This document shows, piece after piece, positions 17,463-27,125 of a DNA stretch of 64,000 bases. Source of the stretch: Oscillospiraceae bacterium. Its GTDB lineage: Bacteria > Bacillota > Clostridia > Oscillospirales > CAG-382. The DNA lies in NCBI GenBank assembly GCA_015063885.1, contig SVTH01000001.1, positions 214,819 through 278,818 on the forward strand, read 5' to 3'. Each line of letters begins with the position of its first letter. Positions within the stretch are counted from its first letter, which is position 1. The notes under the pieces are model-generated. The model was not told where the DNA came from. It saw only the letters and a list, made by a program, of their open reading frames with translations, and searched no databases. The translations under genes were made by a program, and so were the position numbers.

Positions 17463-17516
17463 AACGGGGTTCTCCTTGGGTGTATAAAATGCGAATACAG
17501 TTTCGGTATCCTCCTT

Positions 17517-17545
17517 ATTTTACGACAAAATCTTCCTTCTGTCAA
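17517..17545 (-). promoter_or_regulatory. sigma-A promoter of aroF
   Basis: On the minus strand TTGACA (17540-17545) and TAAAAT (17517-17522) with 17-base spacing. Confidence 0.8.
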
Positions 17546-17630
17546 GACAATCTCTTCCGGGTGCCCTACAAAAATTATAACGTTGCGGTAAAACTTTCGT
17601 GAAATCCCCACAAAACGAGCCGGGCATTTC

Positions 17631-17660
17631 TTGACAAAGACCTACGCTTTATGGTATGAT
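17631..17660 (+). promoter_or_regulatory. sigma-A promoter of the DUF4855 lipoprotein gene
   Basis: TTGACA at 17631-17636 and TATGAT at 17655-17660, 18-base spacing. Confidence 0.75.
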
Positions 17661-17702
17661 ATACTCAGTGAAGTATATCTGTTTGCAAGGAGGACCTTCC
17701 CT

Positions 17703-20351
17703 ATGAAAAAGTATCTTTTGTGTGCCCTCTTGACTTTCGCTTTGTTGCTTGCCGCCTGTGGCGATGCTATAGAGCAAAGCGCAGGGAGCCAAGACTTCTC
17801 CGGACAGGAGCAGGGCATTTCTTCCGCTCCCGATGAAGAATCCTCCCAACCTGCGGACTCCTCTGCCGAGTCCTCCCAACCTGCGGACTCCTCTGCCGAG
17901 TCCTCCGGGGAACCGGACGACCCCGCCGACGATCCTTTTGAGGAGCCGGAGTATACCTCCATCTCCTCCGTGAACCGTACCCTGCGCGCCAAGGAGCTGG
18001 CAAAGGGGTGCACGTATACCTCTTCCGTTCCTGCCAGCGCAAATTATCCCGACGACGGCACCCTGCTTACCGACGGCAACCTGGCCACGGATTTCAACCA
18101 AAAGGACTGGGCAGGCTACAACGGTGTCAAGGATCTGTGCCTCGTGCTGGATCTGGGGCAGGTGGAGAAGGAACTGGCAGACTTTACCGTCCACGCTCTC
18201 CGCTTGACGGATTACGGCATCGGTACCCCCGCCACCGTCTGCTTTGAAATTTCCGAGGACGGGGAAAGCTATACCAAGCTCGGGCAGGTCTACCGTCCTG
18301 CAGGAGAGACCGTTCATGGGATCGTTGCCTATGGCTTAAAGCTGGTCGACCCCGTTTCCGCCAGATACGTGCGCTTTACCTTCGGCCGCTCCGACAGCTC
18401 CTGGATCTTCCTGGGCGAGCTGTCTGTTCTGCGTTATCTTCCCGATTCCTCCGAGGTAGGGCTGTATTACGGCGACGCCACCCTTCCCGAGGCGGATCCC
18501 GAGGATTATTGGCCTGCCGAACAGCAAACCAATACCAAGATCAACCTGCTGGCAGGGAAGCATCCCTACGTTACCTCGGAGGAGGAGATCAATTCCTCCC
18601 GCGCCACGGAGTATTACAACAGCATCGAGGCTCTTCCCAAGCTGACCGACGGAGAGCTTGGCAAAAGAACCGTCTATTCCGATCCCGCCCTGGTGCATTT
18701 CACGGGCTCCATGGGACGTACCCTTTCCTTTGACCTGGAGCACACCTCCGCCGTTACCGGCTTTATGATCCGTTTCTTAAAAGAGGATTCCTCCGGGGTG
18801 ATCCCTCCCCAGCATCTCTCCGTGTACCTGTCCGCAGACGGCGAGAATTGGGAAAAGGTCTATGATGCGGAGAACACTCCCACGGGAGACAACGTTTACC
18901 AAAAAATCGAACTGAATTTCGACGGCGTTTACAAAGCCCGCTTCGTCCGCATCCGCTTCACCGTGTCCTCCCACGTGTTCTGCGACGAGATCCAGGTCTA
19001 CGGCACCACCGCCATTCCCGCAGGCGCAAAGCTTCCCGTCCATACTGCGGACCCCGAGCCGGAGGATCTGGGCTACGTCATGCCCGAGGATTTCCTGGGT
19101 GTCCACAACGTCCTGCTGTCCTACCATTGCAGCCCCGACGAGGAGGGAAAGCATGGTGAAAACGCTCTGATCACCGTGGAGGAATACCTTCCCCACGTAG
19201 GCTACTACGACCAAAGCGGCAAGCTGACGGATACCTTCTTCGACGGCTTCCTGTTCCTGCCCTATACCTCCTTCCATTATGCCGATTATGGCAAAAACTT
19301 CGAAGGCTGGCAGTTCTACGTTGACGATATCTACGCCAAGGATCGTAATATGGATGCCCTGAACCAAGCCGTGGGCATCGTCGCCGACGAATTGAAGCTG
19401 GAGGATTATAAGTGCACCGTCTTCACCTCCATCCTCTATACCTTCCCCACGCTGGAAAACAATTCCCTCAACACCTTCGGAGATATCGACGGAGACGGCG
19501 TTATCGACAGCTTTTCCGATATCGAAAGCCGCAAGAAGGCCATCAAATGGATCATCGACCAAGAATACAACCGCTTCCTGGAAGGGAATTACAACAACCT
19601 GGAATTCGGCGGCTTCTATTGGTTCGAGGAGTACCTGAAGCTGGGCGACCCCGACGAAAAGGAGCTGACCCTCTACGCCTCCGAATACGTTCATTCCCTG
19701 GGATTGAAGCTGTTCTGGATCCCGTGGTATTGCGCCTCGGGCTACGAAAAATGGCAGGAATACGGCTTCGACGTGGCTTGTATGCAGCCCAACTATATGT
19801 TCGGCAACAAGGATAACCCCAACGTTCTCCGTCTGAACGCGGAGAAGACCCGCAAGCTGGGCATGTGCGTGGAGATCGAGATGAACTCGGTCAACAACCC
19901 CGCCGAGGTACGGCGCTACATGGAATACCTGGCGGCAGGGGTGGAATACGGCTATATGCACGCCGTGAAAATGTATTACCAGGGCGGCGTCCCCGGCGCC
20001 TTCCACGCAGGGTACGAATCCACGGATCCCTTCAAGCGTGCCGTCTACGATATGACCTACCTGTTCGCAAAGGAGCGCTTTACCACGGAAGCGCCCGACT
20101 ACACCGTCGGGAAGACGGAGTTCACCTGCAGCGACGGCATCGTCGTAGGCAGTCCGGAGATTTCTTCCGACAAGGGATTCCAAGCAGCGGTTGCCGTCTC
20201 TCCCACCCACGGCGACCTGCGCTTCAACGGAGACGGATCCTTTAACTACTATCCTCACGATGGTTTTACCGGCACCGACCGCTTTGCCGTCGTTTTGGAT
20301 TTCGGCTATACCCAAACCCCCGAGATCGTTTTTACGATCACCGTGGAATAA
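17703..20351 (+). CDS. DUF4855 lipoprotein with discoidin-like domains
   Basis: An 882-residue predicted lipoprotein (lipobox Cys19, LLAACG). I start at the ATG at 17703 after AAGGAGG; an upstream in-frame ATG would spoil the signal peptide. After a Ser/Pro/acidic linker (residues 25-85) come two F5/8 type C-like beta domains (about 95-260 and 285-460; LLTDGNLATDFNQKDW, KLTDGELGKRT, ARYVRFTFGRS), then a DUF4855 domain (about 480-805; GYVMPEDFLGVHNVLLSYH, FWIPWYCASGYEKWQEYGF). A C-terminal Ig/cadherin-like module of tandem-95 type closes the protein (HGDLRFNGDGSFNYYPHDGF). DUF4855 has a glycoside-hydrolase-like barrel appearance. The role is probably polysaccharide binding or cleavage at the surface, but the activity is unproven. 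Confidence 0.82.
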   Translation: MKKYLLCALLTFALLLAACGDAIEQSAGSQDFSGQEQGISSAPDEESSQPADSSAESSQPADSSAESSGEPDDPADDPFEEPEYTSISSVNRTLRAKELAKGCTYTSSVPASANYPDDGTLLTDGNLATDFNQKDWAGYNGVKDLCLVLDLGQVEKELADFTVHALRLTDYGIGTPATVCFEISEDGESYTKLGQVYRPAGETVHGIVAYGLKLVDPVSARYVRFTFGRSDSSWIFLGELSVLRYLPDSSEVGLYYGDATLPEADPEDYWPAEQQTNTKINLLAGKHPYVTSEEEINSSRATEYYNSIEALPKLTDGELGKRTVYSDPALVHFTGSMGRTLSFDLEHTSAVTGFMIRFLKEDSSGVIPPQHLSVYLSADGENWEKVYDAENTPTGDNVYQKIELNFDGVYKARFVRIRFTVSSHVFCDEIQVYGTTAIPAGAKLPVHTADPEPEDLGYVMPEDFLGVHNVLLSYHCSPDEEGKHGENALITVEEYLPHVGYYDQSGKLTDTFFDGFLFLPYTSFHYADYGKNFEGWQFYVDDIYAKDRNMDALNQAVGIVADELKLEDYKCTVFTSILYTFPTLENNSLNTFGDIDGDGVIDSFSDIESRKKAIKWIIDQEYNRFLEGNYNNLEFGGFYWFEEYLKLGDPDEKELTLYASEYVHSLGLKLFWIPWYCASGYEKWQEYGFDVACMQPNYMFGNKDNPNVLRLNAEKTRKLGMCVEIEMNSVNNPAEVRRYMEYLAAGVEYGYMHAVKMYYQGGVPGAFHAGYESTDPFKRAVYDMTYLFAKERFTTEAPDYTVGKTEFTCSDGIVVGSPEISSDKGFQAAVAVSPTHGDLRFNGDGSFNYYPHDGFTGTDRFAVVLDFGYTQTPEIVFTITVE
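17841..17900. repeat. tandem 30-bp repeat in the linker of the DUF4855 gene
   Basis: Two exact 30-base copies (17841-17870 and 17871-17900), each coding SSQPADSSAE. In-frame length change by slippage would alter only the linker. Confidence 0.9.
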
Positions 20352-20381
20352 GTTTCTTCCTTCGAATTTTGTCGCAAAACC

Positions 20382-20410
20382 TTGACAAGGAGAGGGAAAA
20401 GCGGTAAAAT
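20382..20410 (+). promoter_or_regulatory. sigma-A promoter of the LRR/dockerin gene
   Basis: TTGACA at 20382-20387 and TAAAAT at 20405-20410, 17-base spacing. Confidence 0.78.
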
Positions 20411-20458
20411 TTAAAATAACCGTTTTTATCGATGTTTGCAGAAAGGACGATTTTGAAG

Positions 20459-23400
20459 ATGAAAAAGATCGTTGCATTTTTCCTGGCGATGACGTTCCTG
20501 TTGGGCGCCTTGCCTGTCTATACCGTTGCCGCCGCCGCGTACAGCGGCACCTGCGGCGGAGAGGGGAATGCCTCCGGCGTTTCCTGGAGCTTTGATGCTT
20601 CCACGGGTACCCTGACCATTTCGGGCTCCGGTCCCATGTTCAACTGGTACCACGAAATGGATATGTCCTTGGCGGGCGGCTACGGCTATAACCTGGAGGA
20701 CTATCTCCCTAAAGATAAAGATTACGTTTACACGCCCTGGTATTCTCTCAGAGAAAAGATCCTTCACGCCGTAGTCAGCGACGGCATCACCAACCTGGGG
20801 GATTTTACCTTCAGCGGCTGTGAGAACCTGAAGGACGTAAAGCTGGGCAAGGATATCACCGTCATCGGCCACGCCGCCTTTGAAACCTGTACCTCTCTGA
20901 CGGCGGTGAGCATTCCTTCCGGCGTCACGTCTATCGGCGTGGGCTCCTTCTTCTACAATACGAAGCTGAAATCCATCTCCCTCCCCGAGGGTGTGGAAAG
21001 CCTGGGCCACGGTTCCTTTGCCTTCTGCTATGAGCTGCAGGAGGTCGACCTCCCTTCCACCTTGACCACGATGAACGCTTTGAGCTTTGCTTTCTGCCGC
21101 AAGCTGCCCTCCATCGAGATCCCGGCGGGGGTTCCCGGCATCAGCGGTTATACCTTCTATAAATGCTCCGTTCTCGCAGAGGTCCGTTTCCTTGGAAACC
21201 TCAAGTATATCAATCAGGAAGCCTTCACCGAGTGCTTCTATCTGAACAACCTGATCATCCCCGAAACGGTAACCTCCATCAATGATACCGCTTTCAACGG
21301 ATGCAGACGTTTGGTGAACTTCTACGTTTTCCCGGGCTCCTACGGCGAGACCTACTGCAAAAACAAGTACACCGATGATAAATATACCATCAGCACCATT
21401 TCCCACGAGTGGAAGGTGGTAGAGACGGTTCTCCCCGACTGCGGCAACCAAGGGTACACTCTGGAAGCCTGTATCAACTGCGGCTTACAGCGTACGGTTG
21501 ACGTCAAAGAACCCGTTGGTTCCCATCTTTACGGAAACTTCTCCATTTCTTCCATGCCGACCTGTGATGCTCCCGGCTTCAGAGTGCGTACCTGCTCCGT
21601 GTGCGGGAACGTGGATAGCGTGGAGATCCCTGCTCTCGGCCATAAATACAATCCCTGGAAATTGCAGGAAGAGGCTACCTGCGCCAACGAAGGCGTAGAG
21701 ACCCGCAGCTGCAAATTGTGCGGCACGGTGGAGACCCGTTATCTTCCCAAAACAGACCACACCTATACCGCAGTGGTAACGCCCCCCTCCTGCGGTGAGC
21801 AAGGCTACACAACGTATACTTGCGTGTGCGGAGATTCTTACGTGGATCACTACGTGGAGGCGCTTCCCCATACCATGGGTGAATGGGTAGTAACTTCCGC
21901 TCCCACCTGCACCGAGGAAGGAACCAAAACCAGAACCTGCACGGGCTGTTCTTACAGCGAGACCGAAATCCTTCCCAAGACAGACCACACCTATACCGCA
22001 GTGGTAACGCCTCCCACCTGTACCGATCGTGGCTACACCACCTATACCTGTGAGTGCGGCGATACCTTCATCGGCGATTACACCGAGACCGTACCCCATA
22101 CCATGGGCGACTGGGAAGTGACCACCGCTCCCACCTGCACTGCTGAAGGCATCAAAACCAGAACCTGCACGGGCTGTTCTTACACCGAGACCGAAATCCT
22201 TCCCAAAACAGACCACACCTACACCGCAGTGGTAACGCCTCCTACCTGTATGGAACGCGGCTACACTACCTATACTTGCGAATGCGGCGATACCTTTATC
22301 GGCGATTACACCGAAACCGTTCCCCATACCATGGGCGACTGGGAAGTAACCACCGCTCCCACCTGTACCGAGGACGGCGTCAAAACCAGAACCTGCACGG
22401 GCTGTTCCTACAGCGAGACCGAAATCCTTCCCAAGACAGACCACACCTATACCGCAGTGGTAACGCCTCCTACCTGTATGGAACGCGGCTACACTACCTA
22501 TACTTGCGAATGCGGCGATACCTTTATCGGCGATTACACCGACACCGTACCCCATACTATGGGTGAATGGGAAGTGACCACCTCTCCCACCTGCACCGAG
22601 GAAGGAACCAAAACCAGAACCTGCACGGGCTGTTCTTACAGTGAGACCGAAAGTATCCGTTCCAAGGGCCACGAGCTGGGCGAGTGGTACACTGTAGTGG
22701 ACCCCACGGTCGATCATGACGGAATGAAGCAAAGAGACTGCTCTTCTTGCGACTATTCCGAAACGGCCAAGATTCCCGCAATCTCTCATGTCTTTGGCGA
22801 CTGGGTTGTTGTCGAAGAACCTACGTGTACTTCTCAGGGTATCATGCAGCGAGTTTGTGTAAACTGCGGCGAGATCGATACGGAAACGATTCCCAAGCTG
22901 GACCACACCTACACCGCAGAGGTAACGCTTCCCACCTGCACCGACCGTGGCTACACCACCTATACCTGTGAGTGCGGCGCATCTTACGTCAGCAATTACA
23001 CCGATCTTCTTCCCCATACCATGGGCGAATGGGAAGTGACCACCGCTCCCACCTGTACTGCGGAAGGCATCAAAACCAGAATCTGCACGGGCTGTTCTTA
23101 CACCGAGACCGAAAACGTTCCCAAGACAGAGCATACCTACACCACTGTGGTAACGCCTTCTACCTGTACCGACCGTGGCTACACCACCTATACCTGTGAG
23201 TGCGGCGCATCTTACGTCAGCAACTACACCGATATTCTTCCCCATACCATGGGCGACTGGGAAGTGACCACCGCACCTACCTGTACTGCCGAAGGCATCA
23301 AAACCAGAATCTGCACGGGCTGTTCCTACACCGAGACCGAAAGCGTTCCCAAGACAGAGCATACCTACACCGCAGAGGTAACGCTTCCCACCTGTACCGA

Positions 23401-24532
23401 CCGTGGCTACACTACCTATACTTGCGAATGCGGCGATACCTATATCGGCGATTACACCGAAACCGTACCTCATACCATGGGCGACTGGCAGATCACCGCA
23501 GAGCCCACGGAAACCTCCGAAGGCGAGAAGATCCGTGCGTGCACCGTCTGCGGCCATACCGAAACCGTCTCCATTCCCGCACTTTATCACGTGTACGGCG
23601 ATTGGACTGTCACCAAACAGCCCACCTGTACCGAAAGCGGAACCAGGGAGAGAACCTGCTCTGATTGCGGCAAGGTGGTAACGGAATCCATCCCTGCAAA
23701 AGGACACGATTACCAAGCCCGCGTGACTCCCGCTACCTGTGAAAACGGCGGTTACACCACCTATATCTGCCGCCGCTGCGGCGCACAGTACATCGGAGAC
23801 TACACGGAGATCCTGCCCCACACGTACGGTGAATGGACGGTTTCCGTTCCCGCAACCTGTACCCAACGGGGCGAGCAAAAGAGGGAATGCCAATTCTGCC
23901 ATCGCATCGAATATGAGATCCTGCCCGCCACCGGCCATACCTACGAGACCGTGGTAACGCCTCCCACCTGCGAAAAGCACGGCTATACCACCTATACCTG
24001 CCATTGCGGCGACGTAAAGGTAGAAGATACCGTTCCTGCCACCGGCCATACCTACGAGACCGTGGTAACGCCTCCCACCTGCGAAAAGCACGGCTATACC
24101 ACCTATACCTGCCATTGCGGCGACGTAAAGGTAGAAGATACCGTTCCTGCCACCGGCCATACCTACGAGACCGTGGTAACGCCTCCCACCTGCGAAGAGC
24201 AAGGCTATACCACCTATACCTGCCATTGCGGTGACGTGAAGGTAGAAGACACCGTTCCCGCTACCGGGCATCAATTCGGCGAATGGACCTCCGACGCTCC
24301 CGGCGTGGAGACTCGCACCTGCACCTCCTGCGGCAAGACCGAGACCCGCGGGAAAACGCCTCCCTACGACGTGGACGGAAACGGAATCGTCCAGCAGGCG
24401 GACGCCGTCCTTCTGCTGTCCATCCTGGTAGGCAACACCTCCTCCGAGGGAATTGACACCGATATGGACTTTGACGGCAAGCTTACCATTTACGACTGCG
24501 TGCTTCTGCTGCAGTATCTCGAAACCCTCTAA
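20459..24532 (+). CDS. secreted LRR_5 / Cys-rich repeat protein with C-terminal dockerin
   Basis: A 1357-residue secreted protein. The ATG at 20459 follows GAAAGGACG. A signal peptide (1-26) precedes a beta segment (WSFDASTGTLTISGSGPM), then BspA-type LRR_5 repeats (about 100-290; SIPSGVTSIGVGSFFYN). From about residue 320 to 1300 run roughly 36-residue Cys-rich modules in two alternating kinds, one with PTCT...RTCTGC and one with GYTTYTCECG; eleven GYTTY-type modules can be counted. A dockerin follows at 1304-1357 with two intact calcium loops (DVDGNGIVQQAD and DMDFDGKLTIYD), so it should bind a cohesin outside the cell. No cohesin gene is in this window. The Cys pairs may bind metal or form disulfides; this is unknown. 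Confidence 0.88.
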   Translation: MKKIVAFFLAMTFLLGALPVYTVAAAAYSGTCGGEGNASGVSWSFDASTGTLTISGSGPMFNWYHEMDMSLAGGYGYNLEDYLPKDKDYVYTPWYSLREKILHAVVSDGITNLGDFTFSGCENLKDVKLGKDITVIGHAAFETCTSLTAVSIPSGVTSIGVGSFFYNTKLKSISLPEGVESLGHGSFAFCYELQEVDLPSTLTTMNALSFAFCRKLPSIEIPAGVPGISGYTFYKCSVLAEVRFLGNLKYINQEAFTECFYLNNLIIPETVTSINDTAFNGCRRLVNFYVFPGSYGETYCKNKYTDDKYTISTISHEWKVVETVLPDCGNQGYTLEACINCGLQRTVDVKEPVGSHLYGNFSISSMPTCDAPGFRVRTCSVCGNVDSVEIPALGHKYNPWKLQEEATCANEGVETRSCKLCGTVETRYLPKTDHTYTAVVTPPSCGEQGYTTYTCVCGDSYVDHYVEALPHTMGEWVVTSAPTCTEEGTKTRTCTGCSYSETEILPKTDHTYTAVVTPPTCTDRGYTTYTCECGDTFIGDYTETVPHTMGDWEVTTAPTCTAEGIKTRTCTGCSYTETEILPKTDHTYTAVVTPPTCMERGYTTYTCECGDTFIGDYTETVPHTMGDWEVTTAPTCTEDGVKTRTCTGCSYSETEILPKTDHTYTAVVTPPTCMERGYTTYTCECGDTFIGDYTDTVPHTMGEWEVTTSPTCTEEGTKTRTCTGCSYSETESIRSKGHELGEWYTVVDPTVDHDGMKQRDCSSCDYSETAKIPAISHVFGDWVVVEEPTCTSQGIMQRVCVNCGEIDTETIPKLDHTYTAEVTLPTCTDRGYTTYTCECGASYVSNYTDLLPHTMGEWEVTTAPTCTAEGIKTRICTGCSYTETENVPKTEHTYTTVVTPSTCTDRGYTTYTCECGASYVSNYTDILPHTMGDWEVTTAPTCTAEGIKTRICTGCSYTETESVPKTEHTYTAEVTLPTCTDRGYTTYTCECGDTYIGDYTETVPHTMGDWQITAEPTETSEGEKIRACTVCGHTETVSIPALYHVYGDWTVTKQPTCTESGTRERTCSDCGKVVTESIPAKGHDYQARVTPATCENGGYTTYICRRCGAQYIGDYTEILPHTYGEWTVSVPATCTQRGEQKRECQFCHRIEYEILPATGHTYETVVTPPTCEKHGYTTYTCHCGDVKVEDTVPATGHTYETVVTPPTCEKHGYTTYTCHCGDVKVEDTVPATGHTYETVVTPPTCEEQGYTTYTCHCGDVKVEDTVPATGHQFGEWTSDAPGVETRTCTSCGKTETRGKTPPYDVDGNGIVQQADAVLLLSILVGNTSSEGIDTDMDFDGKLTIYDCVLLLQYLETL
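23927..24259. repeat. three tandem 111-bp near-identical coding repeats
   Basis: Units at 23927-24037, 24038-24148 and 24149-24259, each 37 codons (ATGHTYETVVTPPTCE...). Units 1 and 2 are almost base-identical; unit 3 differs at a few bases, including EKH changed to EEQ. Recent duplication inside the Cys-rich array. Confidence 0.93.
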
Positions 24533-24535
24533 AGC

Positions 24536-24578
24536 AAAAAAAGATCCACCGTCTTTTGAAGGCGGTGGATCTTTCCAC
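24536..24578. terminator. bidirectional terminator
   Basis: Perfect stem AAAGATCCACCG/CGGTGGATCTTT around TCTTTTGAAGG, between the dockerin gene and the convergent GHL10 gene. Confidence 0.92.
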
Positions 24579-24584
24579 AATCGC

Positions 24585-26114
24585 TTATTTGTTTCTGAAA
24601 ACGCCGATCTTCAGCTTTTCCAGCTGAACGGGGGTACAAGAGCCGGTTGCAAAGAAGGCAACGCCCACAGCTCCCGCCTTGCGGCATTCCTCCACCTGCT
24701 TGGTGGATTCGATCACGGGCAAATGGTTGTACATCGGCGCGATACCGGAAATGTTGGGCGCCTCGCCGTAGTGCTGTACCATGTGAGCCACCTCGGCTCC
24801 CACGTCCTCGGCGTCGTTGAGATACGCCATGGGGTAGATGGCATCCAGCCAGCCCTGCTTCACCCAATACCGCCAATCCTGGCACTTCAAGCGAATGGCC
24901 TCGTCGGGAATGCCGAACACCGCGGTGGAAAGCTGAATCTCCCGTCCCTTGGCGCGATACTCCAGGATCAGATCGTAAACGCTCTTGACGTAGTTGGTAA
25001 CCTTTGCGGCGCGCCATGCGGTGAAGGCCTTCCAATCCTCGTGATCGGTATCGGGAATGGCGTCCACGTCAATGCCCGTATCCTTCTTGAACATCTCTTT
25101 GGTCACAGGCTCAAAGCCTGCGGAATGCTCAATACCGTGGATCACGGGATAACGGATGTAGTCCAACTGCAACCCGTCGAAATCATATTGATCCAACAGC
25201 TCCTTGATGGAGTTCAAGAGCAGCTCCTGTACCTCGGGCAAAGCGGGGTTCAGGAAATAGAAATCGTCGTAAGCGTCCAACAGCAAGCTGCCGTCCTTCT
25301 GACAAGCCATCCATTCGGGATGCACCTCGGCCATGGGACAGCCGGTGGACTTCACGCCGTAGAAGAAATCCTCAAACCAGGCGTGGATCTGAATGCCGTG
25401 CTTCTTGCCGTTGCGTATCAGGGATTCGATCACGTCGAACCCGTCCTCGTACCCCTTACGGATGGGGAGGTAGTCGTGAACGCATTTCTGAGCGTTGGCA
25501 TACCCCTCGTAGTTGGTCTCCACCAGCATCAGGTTGAAGCCCGCGTCCTTAAATCTGAGAATGGTCTTCTCCACCTCTTCCTCGGAATGCTCGTGGGGAC
25601 GGTGCCAAACACCGCGGATCTCTCCGGAAACGGAACGGGTGGTGTAGTAATATGCCTCCTCCGTCAAAGCGTCCACGTCCTCAAACCGACGGTCCTCCAA
25701 AGCCTGCTTGGCGTCTGCGATCAGGCTCTCGGCCTTGTCCCGCTGAATGTCCACCTTATCGGCAACGCAATCGTCCAAGCGCTTCTGCACCTCGTGGATC
25801 TTCCGCTCCGCATTCAATTGCAGAGATCTCTGATCCACCTCGGCAGACAGAACCATGTTTTCAAGGTCCAGCGTGACCTTTGCGCCGATGCAGAGAGCAT
25901 CCCCGATAAACCGTGCCGCCTTGCCGTGTCCGGAGACTACGTAGCCGCCCTCGGGGATCTCGTTGTTGTTCTTGCCGTAACGGATGACACGTCCGTCCTG
26001 CACGCAGGCCTCCAAACCGTAGGTATTGGTCCCCGTGAGACCGCTTCCGTCGTAAATGACCAGCTCGTCCGCCCCGCGGAACCCGTTGAATTTTGCAATG
26101 GGAAACGTTTTCAT
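24585..26114 (-). CDS. GHL10-type glycoside-hydrolase-like protein (cytosolic)
   Basis: A 509-residue protein without signal peptide. Residues 1-85 form a small beta domain (YGLEACVQDGRVIRYGKNNN, GYVVSGHGKAARF). A helical linker follows (about 95-160), then a glycosyl-hydrolase-like family 10 barrel from about 165: IRGVWHRPHEHSEEEV, HAWFEDFFYG, FDGLQLDYIRYP (conserved acidic strand end), IYPMAYLND. The same three-part layout occurs at the C-terminus of the lipoprotein at 40377-43784, so the two are paralogues in different cell compartments. The substrate is unknown; a role in glycan turnover is inference. Confidence 0.85.
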   Translation of the reverse strand: MKTFPIAKFNGFRGADELVIYDGSGLTGTNTYGLEACVQDGRVIRYGKNNNEIPEGGYVVSGHGKAARFIGDALCIGAKVTLDLENMVLSAEVDQRSLQLNAERKIHEVQKRLDDCVADKVDIQRDKAESLIADAKQALEDRRFEDVDALTEEAYYYTTRSVSGEIRGVWHRPHEHSEEEVEKTILRFKDAGFNLMLVETNYEGYANAQKCVHDYLPIRKGYEDGFDVIESLIRNGKKHGIQIHAWFEDFFYGVKSTGCPMAEVHPEWMACQKDGSLLLDAYDDFYFLNPALPEVQELLLNSIKELLDQYDFDGLQLDYIRYPVIHGIEHSAGFEPVTKEMFKKDTGIDVDAIPDTDHEDWKAFTAWRAAKVTNYVKSVYDLILEYRAKGREIQLSTAVFGIPDEAIRLKCQDWRYWVKQGWLDAIYPMAYLNDAEDVGAEVAHMVQHYGEAPNISGIAPMYNHLPVIESTKQVEECRKAGAVGVAFFATGSCTPVQLEKLKIGVFRNK

Positions 26115-26154
26115 AGATAAAAAGCCGTCCTATGTATTGTTTCTGTATACCTTC

Positions 26155-26182
26155 ATTATAGCACATCTTTTACAAAAGTCAA
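26155..26182 (-). promoter_or_regulatory. sigma-A promoter of the cytosolic GHL10 gene
   Basis: On the minus strand TTGACT (26177-26182) and TATAAT (26155-26160), 16-base spacing. Confidence 0.8.
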
Positions 26183-26228
26183 CTCCAAAACGCCTTTCAT
26201 TTGTAAAATTTGACAAAAAGGATCCTGT

Positions 26229-27125
26229 ATGTATTATTCATTGAACCAAGCCTTCCGCTCCTCCTTCGGAAAAAAAGGATACAAGATCGCCCTTTCCGCA
26301 GGGATGACCTGCCCCAACAGGGACGGAACCCTGGGCACCGGAGGCTGCCTCTTTTGCAGCGGGGCAGGGGAGTTTGCCCAAAAAGGCACCTCCGTCACAA
26401 CGCAGATCGAGGAGGGCGCCAAACGCATCGAAAAGAAAAACAAAGACGGTCTCTACATCGCCTATTTCCAGGACTATACCAACACCTACGCTCCGGTTTC
26501 CCGCCTGCGGGCACTGTTTACCGAGGCCATCTCCCATCCCCGGGTGGCCGTGCTTTCCGTTGCCACCCGTCCCGATTGCCTCCCCGGGGAGGTGCTGGAT
26601 CTGCTGGAGGAGCTGAACCGTATCAAGCCCGTGTGGGTAGAGCTGGGCCTGCAGACCATCCACGAGTCCACTGCCGCATGGATCCGCAGAGGCTACCCCT
26701 TGTCCGTGTACGATACCGCCGCAGAGGAGCTCCGCCGTCGGGGAATCAAGGTGGTTACCCATTTGATTCTCGGCCTGCCGGGGGAAACGGAAGAAATGGT
26801 GTACCAAACCGTCGCCCACGTGGGAGAACGTACCGACGGCGTCAAATTCCACCTCCTGCATGTGGTGAAGGGAACCGACCTGGAGGCTATGTACCGCCAA
26901 GGAGCCGTCTCCACCATGTCCTTTCCCGCCTACGCCCGACTGCTGGGAGAATGCATCAACCGCCTCCCGCCCAACGTAGTGATCCACCGCCTTACGGGCG
27001 ACGGGGACAAACGCACCCTGGTCGCCCCTCTTTGGAGCGGGGACAAAAAGCACGTCCTCAACGCTCTGAATCAGCGTTTTCGGGAAGAAAATGTGAAACA
27101 GGGCAAACTATATATTGACAATTGA
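26229..27125 (+). CDS. TIGR01212-family radical SAM protein (YhcC-like)
   Basis: A 298-residue radical SAM protein of the YhcC/TIGR01212 type. The N-terminus YYSLNQAFRSSFGKKGYKIAL leads into the family motif CPNRDGTLGTGGCLFC (about 28-43), which holds the cluster cysteines in an unusual long spacing. YFQDYTNTYAP, TRPDCLPGEVLDLL, WVELGLQTIHE and HLILGLPGETEEM are further family blocks. The cellular substrate of the family is not known to me. RBS AAAGGA lies before the ATG. Its last codons contain the promoter of the guanylate kinase gene, so the two can be expressed separately. Confidence 0.92.
   Translation: MYYSLNQAFRSSFGKKGYKIALSAGMTCPNRDGTLGTGGCLFCSGAGEFAQKGTSVTTQIEEGAKRIEKKNKDGLYIAYFQDYTNTYAPVSRLRALFTEAISHPRVAVLSVATRPDCLPGEVLDLLEELNRIKPVWVELGLQTIHESTAAWIRRGYPLSVYDTAAEELRRRGIKVVTHLILGLPGETEEMVYQTVAHVGERTDGVKFHLLHVVKGTDLEAMYRQGAVSTMSFPAYARLLGECINRLPPNVVIHRLTGDGDKRTLVAPLWSGDKKHVLNALNQRFREENVKQGKLYIDN

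Noticed and set aside
17463..17510. Possible T-box or riboswitch leader of aroF
   Set aside because: The promoter at 17517-17545 leaves a leader of only about 48 bases without specifier or T-box sequence. No riboswitch was recognised before asnA, cysS, prs or malQ either.
21750..24260. Regular repeats that might be taken for a CRISPR array
   Set aside because: Units are multiples of three, read through in one frame with conserved Cys residues, and no unique spacers or cas genes are present.
21485..24580. A minus-strand open frame of about 1030 codons with its own regular Gly-rich repeats
   Set aside because: The repeats are the complement of the Cys-rich modules of the dockerin protein, which has signal peptide, promoter and dockerin in its favour.
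26210..26237. TTGACA with TATTAT 16 bases on, before the YhcC-like radical SAM gene
   Set aside because: The -10 hexamer lies inside the coding region, so transcription would start after the well-supported ATG at 26229; probably chance in AT-rich sequence.
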